Shown here in pieces: positions 12,129-24,976 of a stretch of 64,000 nt of DNA. Under the pieces are notes generated by a model. That model had not been told where the DNA came from. It ran no database searches and saw only the letters and a list, made by a program, of their open reading frames with translations. The position numbers and the translations under genes were made by a program. The stretch is from Adineta vaga (taxonomy: Eukaryota > Rotifera), in assembly GCA_021613535.1 (NCBI GenBank), contig CP075496.1:5580001-5644000 (forward strand). The letters are read 5' to 3'. The number at the start of each line of letters is the position of its first letter. Within the stretch, counting starts at the first letter, position 1.

Positions 12129-14791
12129 ATGCATAACGACACTATACGGACAAGTAACAAACAATTACAGAAGGTCATATATAAACGATTACTGTCATAC
12201 TCATACCCACAACAATGTTTGTTAAATTATCAAAAATTTTCTTCTTTATCGAAACATTCTAATGTGAATCGCTCGTTACCAAATTTGTTTAACGATGAAA
12301 CGTCATTCGCAGAGTTTCTTGCGAAAGAAAAACACAACTTACAATATTTTCCATCATTCAAGAGAATAAATATAATAACTGAAAATAAAAACGATAAAAA
12401 TCATTTGGCAAGAAATTATCATTTCTTACCGTATAATTTACCGAGCACTGATTATTTTGCATGGAATAACTTAAAGATTGCTGATAATGTAAAAACAACA
12501 ACAAAAAAAACATTAATGAGTCAATCATCTCAGTTCAATCTAAATATGTCATCAAATATATTATTTACAAAAGATACGAAATCTATAAGAAGAAATTCGA
12601 TTCATAGAGTGCAAAGCATTGATAATATATATCGAAAAAAATGCATTCATTGTGTCCAACGTCATATCAGTTATATGAATAACGATCAAAGAAAAGCTGC
12701 GATTTGCTTTGTTCGACAACTTAATACCTACATTGATCAAAGAAGTGTAGCCTTACAAAAGGTATCTAATGATATAAACAAATACTATGTACAATCGAGA
12801 AAGGTATCATAAAAATAGAATTTTTAATATATGAATATCCATTCAGAGTATACGACGTTATTTGATATTTACATGAGATATCTTTAACAAATATTATACA
12901 GCTTCATAGAACTAATTACTTCAATATTTTGGTGAAAGATCATTTATTGAGAGAAAAATCTGATTATATGAACCTAATATAACTCTTACTTTATTCGAGT
13001 ACATCGCAGTTAAGAAATGTCTGATAAAGTCTTTATATCATGGAATTTATGTATCATAAATTCAAATAAGAATTAATCGTTACTGAAGTAGAAAATGAAA
13101 AGAGACAAACACATAATAATCTTTGTCAAGAATTATCAGGTATAATAATGCGATTATGTAGTTCTAATATTATCACGTAGTGTTCAAGAAACAAAGTCTA
13201 GCAAGTCATTTTTCATGTAATTAATTACTTTTTTGCTCTTTGGATGATTGATAAAAAACAATTAGTGCGAGTGAAAGGTATTAATTCATGCTGCTTTCAT
13301 ATTATAGATGCTACCAGACATGTAAATAAGAATTAAATTAGAATCAGCCAGACAACTAGTATAAATGAGAATCTTTAGAAAATAAATAAAATGCCAAAAG
13401 AATATTTACGTATCTTTCTATGTGAGATCTATTTTCAAAACAGATTTTCAGGAATGTCTCATATAACATTTTAAAATATCGCATTAGAAGAATCTATTTT
13501 TACAATTTTCAACATACACGAGTAGTTTGCTTAGTTGATGTGAACTTTTACAGTACTCAAATAAATTGTTATGTATATTTAGAGAATATAAGAACTGGTG
13601 TCCTGAAACAGAAAGCATATATCATTAAAGACAGATTGTTGTTGAAGAACTAAAAGAAAAACAAAATTCATTAATAGAGTCTCGGAGACGATAACTATTT
13701 CCTATGAAAGACATACATCTATTGCAGCCATTTTATGAAATTATTCGATTAGGTATATCGAATTCAAAACCCTTTACTTTATGCTTTAACAAAAGTAGCG
13801 ATCGATTGTAATTTATAAATTTTAGTTTATTGGCTGTACAAAAGATTCAATTGATACTGATGAAAATTCAACAGTAACTCTGGAATTGATATCGAAGTCG
13901 AATCCAAACGATATATGTCGAAATGAAAAAAATAATAGTATAGATATATCAAAGCAGTTATCCGATGATTGTGATTATTCAATAAAATCATTGATTTATA
14001 AAAATGACGATCTGTTTGCATTTTATAATCGAACTATATGCAATCAGAGTAAGTTTTTAAACTTAGTACCAGCCATTATTTCTTTTCACGTTTTTGATAT
14101 AATTCGGATTGGAGAAAAAAAAACAACTGATTATGAAAGTTTATATAATTAATTATTAGGAAATCAACAGACATCAGTTGTTAAATATGAAGTTAAAAGT
14201 GTGAGTGATGGTTATTGCAGTAATCTATCAAAGAATACAAACAAAATACATATCGATACATTTGATCATGTTCCAAAGCAAACAAAATTGATCAATGATA
14301 TAGAATTTTGTGACGACGTGACAGCTGATTTTACTATTATGAATATTGAACCAGTAAAAGATATGTTAACAGTATCATCAAAACAAATCAAAGAATCCGT
14401 GGACTCAACAGAAAAGATTTCAAATCAAGATTTCATATTAATAACAACTGAGTTCGTTGAATAAAAATCGATTTGAATTTTGTCAATTTGCTTTTTTGTT
14501 TTTAGACCGAATATACAACAACCATCAACAATTAATAATTCACAACTCACCAACGAGCCGCCCGAACAACTACTTTCAACTCCAGTTAATTCACGATGTA
14601 TTGTTTCGTTCGAGTTTGCTAATAGAGATAATCGTATAATTGAAGCATATGATATACCGCGTTTATTTCATCGAGTTTCCCGAATGGATATATACAAGCA
14701 AATACATAATCGATTAACCTTATCGAACTTGACTGATATCGATTTATCTGCTTTATTACGAACGATATTACAATCTTTTTCATGGAATTAA
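12129..14791 (+). CDS. Unknown 491-residue protein, four exons
   Basis: I do not recognise this protein. Exons 12129-12803, 13826-14048, 14160-14451 and 14506-14791 have GT-AG borders and matching phases (0, 1, 2) and give 491 residues ending in TAA. The first part is basic, with a Cys-x-x-Cys-containing stretch (Lys-Cys-Ile-His-Cys-Val, near residue 175). The middle is acidic and Ser/Asn/Asp-rich. The last about 70 residues look folded and could be a small C-terminal interaction domain. No signal peptide or membrane segment is evident. The first intron is 1,022 nt, very long for this locus, so exon 1 may instead be a separate gene that stops two codons after its donor. The ATG at 12129 was taken because no in-frame acceptor was seen just upstream. 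Confidence 0.5.
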
Positions 14792-15746
14792 GATTATAAT
14801 GCTTACAACTCGTCCTATATGTATCTATCATCTAAGAATATGAATTGATACCGAAACAACTGTGTATAATTGAATGTTGAAGAGATTTCTTGACTATAAT
14901 TATATTTATTTTCTCTCAGAAAATGTACATCACTATGGAGTAAACAGTGTCTATGACTATGATTTTTCTTTGTTCAACAAAGTCTATCATTTTGACTAAG
15001 TTGAAGGTTTCTATTTCATCTCTAATAAATGATTGTTGTCATAATTTAACATCCTCTTTCTGATACGATTTTACCAAGCTGTTTCTCGATATCTTTTCAT
15101 GACATAGTTTTACGGAAGACTTCTCATCAATCGTTTTTCTACACAATATCATTTGTCAACTACGCGAAAAAATCAATCAATTATCACTGATGTATTAGAT
15201 TCATTAAATATATAATTAAATCACATTTACAAAAAAATATAGCTTATAAATAACAATCAAAATTATATTATTTTAATTGAAAGAGATGCTGAAATATATT
15301 CAATAGATTTATTATTGATATGAAATCGGATATGACATGTAAGGAATAAAATTCAATGAAGAAACGTAGTCTTACCAATGGTAATCTTATGTAAATAAAA
15401 AAGTTCTTTTATTTATTACTGTGTAAAGACTTTTTTTCTTAGTCTTTTAATAAAGCAGAATAAATTTGGAATATGAAGTCATTATTTTTCATTTTCTATC
15501 TTGGTAAATTTGTCAGCAATACGTGAGTTGCTATTGACAAAAAATGGTAGGCGTTCTCGGTTTTACTCGATTGAGAGAAGAAAAGAAGAAAAAAAATGTG
15601 CGTAAAAAAAGTGTATCCTTGGCATGCTTATGATTCATCCCATGTATTTGTTTGTCTATTTTACGTGGCTTTTTCCAACATAAAGGTTTGCCTCTTATAA
15701 GGCCTTGAAAAATTCAATTTTCCCTTATCACTTTTATTAATCGAAC
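14792..15746. other. Intergenic spacer, promoter region of the ART-like gene
   Basis: Non-coding and AT-rich. It holds the 3' end of the upstream gene and the presumed promoter of the gene starting at 15747. Nothing else is recognisable. Confidence 0.5.
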
Positions 15747-18143
15747 ATGAGCGGTAATATTAATACTCAAAGTTTTGCAATTGTTTGGCTAGATAGTTCT
15801 GCAGCAGATTCTTCGGAAAGAATTCATGTTCAAAAAGAATTACGCGTTATCGATGAACAATTGAAGACATTTAATGATGTTTTGGAATGTGAAAAACATT
15901 TAAGAAATCAACCAGCACATTATCATATTATATTGATTGTTAATGGTACTTTGGGTATGCAATTAGTACCAAAGATCGATAATTTATCTCAAATCAAAGA
16001 TATTTATGTATACTGTGTAAATAAAGAATTTCATCAACAATGGGCTAATAAGCATCAAAAGGTATTTTCTAACAATTATACTTTTTTGAGTAAAAAATAA
16101 TTCAATCAATATGTGTAATTTTCTTGATTTTAGGTTCGAGGTGTTTTTATAGATTTTAATCTTCTTCATCAACAATTATTACCAGATCATATTCCTCCTG
16201 AGGTGCATCGTACATCAAGCGAACAAGCAACAGCAACAGCAGATATATTGACGACGGCAAACGTCTCTACTACAACACCTTTGCAATCAGAACAGCCTAC
16301 AACTGCAGCATCACAACAAGAACAACCAGCAACCACAGTATCACAACCAGAGCAACCTACAACTGCAGCATCACAACAAGAACAATCAGCAACCACAGCA
16401 TCACAACCAGAACAACCAGCAACCACAGTATCACAATCAGAGCAATCTACAACTAGTACAGCATTGTCAGAAGAACAACAAGCTATTCCATCAACAGCTC
16501 AGGAATCTATAACAACGGTAACTGAAACACAGTTATCTACCAATAAAACTACTTCATCGGAATTAGAAACTAATTATACTTCACGTAAATATAGTTTGGA
16601 TCTAACATACATGATCGCAGAGTCCTGTTTTGATTGTATCTGTCGAATGAAATCACTATCCGAGGAAATAGAAGATTATATTTTATTTTGTCGCGAATCA
16701 CACAAAGATAATGAAGCTATATATCCGTTTATTCGTGAATTTCAAGACAAATATTCTCCTGAAAAAGCAGTATCATGTCTTTGTATGCATCCGTTCTTTA
16801 ATGGATTCTTAGATATTGTGTTCAAATTAGCACATATTGTGAGTGTGTTTATTTGCCGAGTATTCATACAAGATATTCAAAAGCAACTTGAAGAGCGTAA
16901 ATGTACAGCACCCATTCAGGCATTTCGATACGAATCGATATCAAATGAAGATTTCGAAGAATTAAAAAGTTTGAACGGTAAAGTTATCTGTATGAAACAT
17001 TTCTTTTGGACAACTACTGATTTGGAAAAGGCACGTTCATTTATATCTGATACCAATTCAAATAATGAATGTAAACGAATATTATTTACTGTCGATGCTG
17101 ATCCACAAATTAAAAATGCTAAACCATTTGCAAAGCTTATTTCTTTTGTTGATACATATGATCCGACGGAAGTAGTATTTATGATTGGATCTCTTTTTAA
17201 AATTACCAAAATTGAAGATGTAAAGGATGAGATTATTAATGTTCAATTGACACTATGTGCGAATGAGGATAATAACGAATTGAAAACGCAGATCGATCAA
17301 ATAAAACAACAATACATTGATAGTAATGGCGAAATAGATGCTGTTGGATTTGGTCAATTTGTAATTGCTCTTGGCAACTCGCTTCGTGAAAGACAAATAT
17401 CCGAAAGTGGTGAAAACGTAATTCGAGGTTATCATGAAAAATTAACACAAGACCATCCGGATCATATTCGGTGCTGTCATGCATTAGGTAATCTTGATTT
17501 TGTTAAAGGTGATTACGATTCGAGTCTTGCTTGTTATAACAAATTACTTGAACTGAAGACGAAGTCATCATCAGGAGACGATCTTGGACTTGCCAAACTG
17601 CATAATGATATAGCTTCTGTCTATTATGAAAAAGAAGACTTTGAGCAAGCATTATCGCATTTTCATACAGCAGGCAAGCTTTGGAAAATATTGAAAAGTG
17701 ACGATGATATAATTCTAGTTCCTTGTTATACGAATATGGGGAACATTTATGAAAAGCAAGAAAAATGGATTGATGCATTTTGCTGTTATTCTCAAGCGGA
17801 AATGATCCTAGTGAAGCATAATGCTACGAATGAGTTTTCTTTCGCTTTATCATGCAATAATCTCGGTAATCTTCATTTTCATTTGCATCGTTATCATTTG
17901 GCATTAGGTTATTATCAAACATCACTCGATATAAAACTGAAAGTTCTCCCATCAATAGATCCATCAATTGCAATAACGTATAGAAATATTGGTATAATTT
18001 ATAAATCTATGAATAACTTACAACAATCACGAGCTACGTTGGAAAAAGCAGTAGAAATCTATCGTCAAACACAGTCATCCGATAATGCTAATATTACGGA
18101 GATTGAACAAATCATTCGAGATCTACCCAATGAATCAACATAA
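15747..18143 (+). CDS. ADP-ribosyltransferase-like protein with TPRs, bdelloid type
   Basis: Two exons, 15747-16061 and 16134-18143 (phase 0), encode 774 residues. Residues 1-120 hold a domain starting with Val-Trp-Leu-Asp and ending near Val-Phe-Ile-Asp-Phe, alternating strands and helices like a TIR or receiver fold. Residues about 151-212 are a Ser-Gln-Pro-Glu-Gln-Pro-Ala-Thr-Thr tandem repeat linker. Residues about 190-480 resemble the arginine-specific ADP-ribosyltransferase (ART) fold. An Arg (Phe-Arg-Tyr-Glu, near 368) matches the first catalytic motif; Thr-Thr-Thr (near 397) sits where Ser-Thr-Ser is usual; Pro-Thr-Glu-Val-Val-Phe (near 448) replaces Glu-x-Glu. Residues about 551-758 contain roughly five TPRs of kinesin-light-chain type. 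ARTs move ADP-ribose from NAD+ to protein arginines; the altered motifs make activity doubtful here. No signal peptide is seen, so a cytosolic location is likely. Confidence 0.8.
16270..16455 (+). repeat. In-frame ~30-bp minisatellite, Ser/Gln/Pro/Glu/Thr-rich linker
   Basis: About six imperfect copies of a 27-30 base unit encoding Ser-Gln-(Gln/Pro/Ser)-Glu-Gln-(Pro/Ser)-(Ala/Thr)-Thr-(Thr/Ala)-(Val/Ala). It lies between the N-terminal domain and the ART-like domain of the gene at 15747. Such repeats readily change copy number. Confidence 0.85.
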
Positions 18144-18451
18144 TTCGAAATAATATTGACGTTTCTTCTTATAATATAAAAAAAAAGAACAATCTTGGAT
18201 TATCGAAGAATTTTTGATATTCCGAACAAAAGCATTTAGAATGTAATCATTTTTATTTTTCGGTATTGAAACAAAGCAACGAAAAACAAAATAAGATAAA
18301 ATAACTTGCTTTCATAAATTAGTCTTCTTTATAAAAAAAGAAAAACTTCCGTACATATTAATATTAAGATCTATTGATAAAAATGAGATACAATTTCGTA
18401 GGAAAATTTTCTTTAGAAAAGAGAAATATTTCATTATTTTCATATGTTGTC

Positions 18452-19438
18452 TTAAATCTTGTCATTTTGATGTGTCCATGTTGGACGTGTCTTTTTTATA
18501 AATGATTCTAATCCATGTTGAGTATCTTTTAATTGAAGATTTTCAATCATTCCTCGTGTTGCTATTTGATAATCTTGAAGAAGATGTTCTTTTTCATCTT
18601 TCATTTGTAAATATTTCTTGCCAACAGCAACTACTGCTCGACTATGTGCACAGATTTGTTGCGCAATTTTATTTGTTTCACGTTCGAGATCATTTTCACC
18701 AACAACACGACTAACAAGACCATGATTATAAGCTTCGGTTGCAGATATAGGCTCGCCAGTAAATAACATCAATGAAGATAGTTTCGGATTAGTAATCGAT
18801 CGACGAACAGCAACAGCTGGCGTGATACAAAACAATCTATGAATAATAATCAAATTTAGATGAACAAAACAATCGAATAGTTCTTACCCGTGTTTCACAC
18901 CAGGAACAGAAAATGATGCATTTTCACCAGCGACTACAATATCACAACTTGCTACCATTTGACAACCAGCTGCTGCTGCAAGACCAAAGACTTCGGCGAT
19001 TACAGGAATCGATAATTGACGAATTCTTTAAATAATGAAAAAATATGTTTTTGTTTAATGTAAATGTTCGATATACTTTAACATAAATTCAGTACATCGA
19101 TCGAAAACTGAACCACAAGCATTTGTTTTACTTAATTCTGATAATTCTTTCAGACTATGACCAGAACTGAATACTTTCTGATCACCAGCTGTAAGAATAA
19201 TAACACGTGAATGTTTTTCATTATCTTCAAGTGCTTTAATCAGATCATTGAGCATTGCAAGAGAAAGAATATTACGTTGACGAACATTATTTAATGTTAT
19301 ACGACAGATCTGATTATTATCACTTTTGGAAATATTAACTAAACTTGTCGATGGTGCTGCTGATGATGATGATGATGCATAGCGATGTAAGAGATGTTTA
19401 GATATATTTGAAAGAGAAATAACTTGTCGACAAAGCAT
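18452..19438 (-). CDS. ECHDC3: Enoyl-CoA hydratase domain-containing protein 3-like
   Basis: Three exons, 19438-19077, 19025-18888 and 18836-18452, joined in phase 2 twice, encode 294 residues, close to vertebrate ECHDC3 (about 300). The family is in the crotonase superfamily, whose members bind acyl-CoA thioesters. The conserved core is clear: Leu-Asn-Asn-Val-Arg-Gln-Arg-Asn near residue 50, the oxyanion-hole segment Phe-Ser-Ser-Gly-His-Ser-Leu-Lys-Glu-Leu near 90, and Ala-Ala-Ala-Gly-Cys-Gln-Met-Val-Ala-Ser-Cys-Asp-Ile near 140, followed by Phe-Thr-Gly-Glu-Pro-Ile-Ser-Ala. The N-terminus is Ser/Arg-rich with few acids, as expected for a mitochondrial presequence. The classical hydratase glutamates are not obvious, which fits ECHDC3, whose enzymatic activity is poorly defined. 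It faces away from the next gene, with about 2.3 kb between them. Confidence 0.9.
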
Positions 19439-21773
19439 AATTTATATCTGAAAATGATAAGTTAGAATAAAGAAAAGAAGATTTACAGTTATTGATTATA
19501 TTTTGTAATATGACTAATAATTCAAATCAATGTGCTATATGGAAACAAAATTGGACCTAATAAGATGTTTAATAATAATCCGAGAAATCAATTCTTCGCT
19601 ATATTTAAGTATTGATCAGTTATGTCATATTTGCTGAGATCAGCATTTGGTTTTTTATGCATTACTAAAATGGAACCACTAACCATACTTAAAAATATGA
19701 GTTCATGTAGACCTAATGTTCTGCATTTAATTTACCCTTTTGTACAATATATTTTAACAGTGTCACACTTACCTCTTTGCCATCGTACAATACCGATCTT
19801 GTACTGATGTGTATTGATTACCTAAATAAAAGAGAGCAAAATAATTAAAAATGAATATCAAAATCGGTAGATACTACGCATGTATAGACAATAGTTACAG
19901 AAATAAAATCAGAGAAAACAAAAACTTTAGAAAAAAAATGTGCAAGTGAAGAAACATTGTAGATAGAGTAGTTGAAATCGTTGTTGTTGAACATTTTGAA
20001 ATGATTAAAATGATAATGAAGAGAAAATCCATTCATAGAGAGTCATTATTTCAACATGATATATATTATAGTATATTGTCTTATACAACAGTGTAAGTTA
20101 ATTTAGCACAGAATAAACTACGAATTATTTTATTACCTTAGAACATATGTTATTTTAAACTACAAAAACCTAATATCAATAATTTTATTAAATAAAAATT
20201 AAGTACGAAATTTTGTCTTTCGAAAAACAATTAGATCATCGATCCAATTATTGTCATAAACATATTCTAGTATGAAGTAAAAGCTACAAACGGATTGATC
20301 CGTTATTTGAAGTAATGTAAAAATCTCTCATATTTTCGTATATTTTCCTCCGAACGATATTCCTAAAATATAACTCAAATTCTAGTTTGAACTTTAATAT
20401 TTCAAATCAGAACTCATCTTGCCATCAAATGCGCTTCCTACTGAATAATTGCTGTATCAAAGCATACTAAGAAAGTCGCGTTTCTATGTAAAAAAAATGA
20501 AATTTTACATTGTGAATAATGGTATTTATAAGACATAAGGACATTTTCTCATCACAAAAATATTTCGCTTTCTTTCCAATAACATGAAAACGACAGTGAC
20601 TTCTAATATCTCTCGATTTGTTTTTCAATTTAAATATGCAAACATAAGAGAATAAAACTGATCTCTACGTGCTACAAAGTGAACCTATACAATACCATAA
20701 AGAATCTCTCTCCTTTTGATTTTCATATAGTAAGTCAAAATACTAGTGAAATGAAAAAAATAAGATAATTCACACATATCTTGTACTTTATCCTAAAATA
20801 TTATCATCTAAAATCTCGATTGTTTATGATCACATCAAATGTTAAAATAAGAAAAGAAATTGACCAAAGACAAATAGCTTATTACTATTTCATTATGTAA
20901 TCTAATCAACTATCAAAACTCATCGATCTTTCTAATATATGAATAGTATATCTGTACTCAAAAGAAATGACTGAATTATCGGGAAAATTTCATTTTTATT
21001 TCTTTGATTGAGATGGGGATAAAGATGAAAATCCTGATTAATCTCTAAAACAAAATCAAATGATTCTTATTCAAGAATCATTGTATGAAAAATATTCTTC
21101 ATAAAACAAAAGACAGTTGAGATATAATCAGTCTAAATAATCCTTTCTCACACCAATCAATCCTTATAAAATAAGATAAATACAATACAAATTGACGTTA
21201 GACGTAGCACGCGTTTTTTGTTTTTTCATTAGCGTTTTCATTTGTTTCTACTCGTGAGATAGCGAAAGAGAGAGAGAGAAAGATTGAAGAAAACAATCAA
21301 TGGAGACCTTGATAATAACAAAAAATATAACATGAAAAAAGAAAGAGAGAGAGAGGGAAAAATAAAGCAAAAATGTGAACACGAAAAGAAGAAAAACAAA
21401 ACATTCTAATAACGCTAAAATACATCAAGATAGAAAAACAAAAGAAAAAAAAACGAAAATTTTTAATTAAACAGAAACATAGTAGTAGTAATCAAACATC
21501 AACAACCGGATAGAAGGAACGAAAAACAAAAGAATACGCAATATAATGACGATGACATACCAATTTATATCTATATATATCACCAACATCGAAAGCCATA
21601 GAAAAAAGAAAGCATCTATCACATAAACTAAAACGAAAAAATGATTGTATTTTACAGAATAGTTTCTCATTAATTTACCAAAAATCAAATCAAATATGAT
21701 TTTTCTCATATCTAAACAGTGATTGACTGGAGAACATAGTAGAACCAATATATGGAAATTGATGATGAATTAT
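19439..21773. other. Intergenic, AT-rich, with purine tracts
   Basis: No gene seen. It separates the ECHDC3-like start (19438) from the end of the zinc-finger gene (21774). 21,260-21,450 is markedly purine-rich on the plus strand (GA repeats), probably the zinc-finger gene's 3' region. Short open frames here lack splice context and similarity. Confidence 0.5.
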
Positions 21774-23960
21774 TTACATTCGCATTAAAGGCCATGGTTG
21801 TTCCAATAGTGGTTGTATTGGACGAGTTTGATGCGAAATATTATTATTCATTCGATTACGCATATTATTTTCATGTATCTAAATAAAAGAAAATAGCAAA
21901 AGATAGAAAAATATATCAATGAAAGTTTTTACATTTTGATAATGAATGCGAACCAGTTGTTCGGATGCTGTATATGAACAACCAGGTATATTACACTAAG
22001 AAATGTGAAAAATATACTTTAGTATTAATATAGAAATGAAATGTTTTACTGAAATATGACTACGTAAATGGTCTTGATAAGCAATTTGATGAGGAAACCC
22101 AAGTGCACATGTTGCACACCAGAATGGATGAAAACTTTGTTGTTGCTCATTTATAGTTGACCAACGCGATGGAACTGTTTCGAATGGTGAAGATATAGAT
22201 GATGGATATGGAAATGTTGGATTAACTGTCATTAGAGGTGGAGCTGGAGTAGAAATTAGAGGCTTAATTCCATTACTATTTGATGGCATCGATGATAATG
22301 ATGATGAAAATGTTCGGTTTACTGTTTGTTGTTGAGATGTTTTGTTGTTCTTATTATTTGATGACGAGAAACATCGATCAGGTGTTTGTAATGGTGGTAA
22401 ATTACGTCGATTACCTTGCATAAAAGCAAGTGACGAATTATAAGGTTGAGAATTGGTAACTGCTGATGATAGTGATGGTATTACCGGTGTTATACGTACT
22501 GATTGATTGTGATTATTTAAATGAGATGATGAAGAATAAAATGAAGTATTTATTAATGGAGTTGAATGTTGAGAATAATACGACGATGGTGAAGTTAAAT
22601 GGGATTGGATTTGATACTCTTCTGGAGGTGAAATTTTCGGATTATCATGTGAAGCAAATAACTTTTTGAGAATATCTTGTACTTCTGATGGATTCGATAA
22701 AAGTTCTTGTACTTGTTCAATAGGTGGTACTGTAATTGAAGGAGATGCTGATATATTTGTATCTGGTAATGGCGGAGGCGGCGGGGGAGGTGGTAGAAGT
22801 GGAGGTGGTGGTGGAGGATAGGAAAAACAAGATGTATTTTGATAATCATTCTAAATAAAAGAAGAAAATACAATTATATTACATTAATATATTTCTTCTT
22901 CAATTAATTTACTGATTGTTCGTGTTCGAACGATGCAACTTTATTATTATCAATATTGTTTTGTAATTCTTCATTTAGCATCGATGGTAATGAATAATAA
23001 TCATTCGATAATTGACTCTTATGTTTTTCATCGTCATCACTATTTGCAGTAGCAGCAGCAGCAGCAGCAGCTACCGCCGCTCGTTTTCGTTTGTTGGATA
23101 ATTTTTCATGAATAACACCAAGCAAATGTTGAGCATGACGAGTATCACCTTGTTGTGTTAATTTCATCGCACGTTCAATCATCTGTTTAATTAAAATATC
23201 TTCTTCGCTTTCTGGTTCAGTTGGTGTTTTACTTTCTTCACGTGATACATTAGAATGAGATTGTTGTCGGGGAGTAGTAGACGTGGATGAATTACTAGTA
23301 GTTGATAAAGTTGGAGAAAGAAGAGCAGATGACGAATAAGTTGTACTATTGGTAATACTAATATCATCAACACATTGATCAGCTGGTAATGATGATGACG
23401 AAGAAGAATTGAGTCGTCTACCGACATTAACTGCTGCCTAAAAGGAAATATTCATGATTCACATTATTTAAGATTCACATTTTTGAATGATTTTTCTCTT
23501 GACAAAGATCAAATTGTATGTCTATTTGAAAGGAATATGAATAACTAATACTAACCTGAGCCATAGCACAGATAATTTGTTGTGTTGTTGGATCTAAATC
23601 AGGTTTAGCAAGTAACTGTCGAGCTGTTTCAGCAAATTCTTTTGCTTTTGGACCAGCATTAGTTAAAAATTCAGGATTGTCAATAAGCTGTGACAGAAAT
23701 TGCGAAGGTGATTGGAAACTATTTGATGAAGATCGTTGTCGTTTTATTGGTGGTGATTGTAAAGCAACTTCGTCATCATCGACAGTTTTACTACTAATGA
23801 ATGATGACATCAATGGTACACGTTGTTTCGTTTCATCTGATTTTTCATTTGAATGTCGTCGTCGACGATGCCGACGGTGATATTGATGATCTCTCTGAGA
23901 TGATTGTAAATCATCTTCATCCACATCATAGAATGATTTTTTCTGACGATGTTTTCCCAT
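21774..23960 (-). CDS. Proline-rich protein with two C-terminal C2H2 zinc fingers
   Basis: Exons 23960-23556, 23437-22913, 22850-22050, 21995-21933 and 21878-21774, all phase 0, encode 632 residues. The N-terminus is a basic His/Arg-rich tract after Met-Gly-Lys-His-Arg-Gln-Lys-Lys. Next is a helical segment (near residues 95-135), Ser-rich sequence, a helix with Lys-Arg-Lys-Arg and polyalanine (near 238-250), a run of about 16 prolines broken by leucines (near 317), and a helix containing Val-Gln-Asp-Ile-Leu-Lys-Lys-Leu-Phe. The first finger is Cys-x2-Cys-x12-His-x3-His (near 553-575). The second is split over the last junction: Cys-x4-Cys-x12-His-x4-His. Basic clusters and fingers suggest a nuclear, nucleic-acid-binding role; I cannot assign a named family. 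All introns being phase 0 would allow exon skipping without frame loss. Confidence 0.75.
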
Positions 23961-24976
23961 TATCTTACATTGAAGAAAAATTGATCTAAACAAAAAAAAT
24001 GGGTAGGAATTATTGAAATTTGCTTGATTATATATAGCTATTTGTTGTGTATTTAGTTTCTTTGCAAGCTATACACAGGCGTATCGTGTAGCGCATTACT
24101 TAATAATACTGCCATATTGAACAAATAAGATTCTCGCATAAGACAACCATTTCTAAAAGATGTGCGAAAATTAATTGGAATAATATTTTTAATCAACGAT
24201 ATATTTTATTTTCTTAAAATTTTCTAGAAAATTCCACTTTGTAAAGTTGTCGCTAGAATCGACAGCAAGAATTCTATTGGTCAATAGTTTTAGACTGATA
24301 CCGATCATTTTATTTTTGGGCTGAAGAAAACTTGACTTGACTCGATCACTCGAACGTTGTTTGTTTAATTATTTGACTAAATAAAAAAATAGTTTTGACT
24401 TCACCACATAATTCTGTTCTATGTTGGCGTTGTAATGTAGACACAGATCGCTACTACCTTCTAGTTTCTACTATATTGACATTCGAAAAAAGCGAGCATA
24501 TGAATATCCGTATTCAAGTTCTACATGATCGTTAATGATTATATCGATAATTGATCATAAAGCAAAATTTTTCATTGTATTAAAGTAATCAAGTTTATGA
24601 ATATCTAACGCTGAGTGCTAGTGTTTTTCATGATCGAAGCAAGATCGTAGATTAGATCAAGTTGTCTACTTGGTCCTAATGTGTAACCTTCGCTTATTTC
24701 ATGAGGATTAGTTCGAGAGAAAAGGAGTGCACTTCTCTTTCTCTTTTATCATTTCTAAGGATTCTATTTCTTCTTGTTATTTGTTATTATCTATGCAAAA
24801 AAAAAGAAAAAAATTCTGTTGTTCGAGAAAAAAGGAAGCGAAAAATGTATTTTTGTATACGATTTTTTCTATGACGTATCATGAGAGTCATACCGTCTGT
24901 TGGCCGTTATTTTTTCTTATAGTTTTATATACATTCTCTTTGATTACATTCAAAAATAATCATTTTCTAGATCATC
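23961..24976. promoter_or_regulatory. Shared 1-kb divergent promoter interval
   Basis: About 1.0 kb lies between the start of the zinc-finger gene (minus) and carboxypeptidase D (plus). No coding signal is seen. It must hold both promoters unless 5' untranslated exons lie elsewhere. No specific element was identified. Confidence 0.4.

Noticed and set aside
16187-16426. Cys-rich minus-strand open frame
   Set aside because: Shadow of the plus-strand minisatellite in the ART-like gene.
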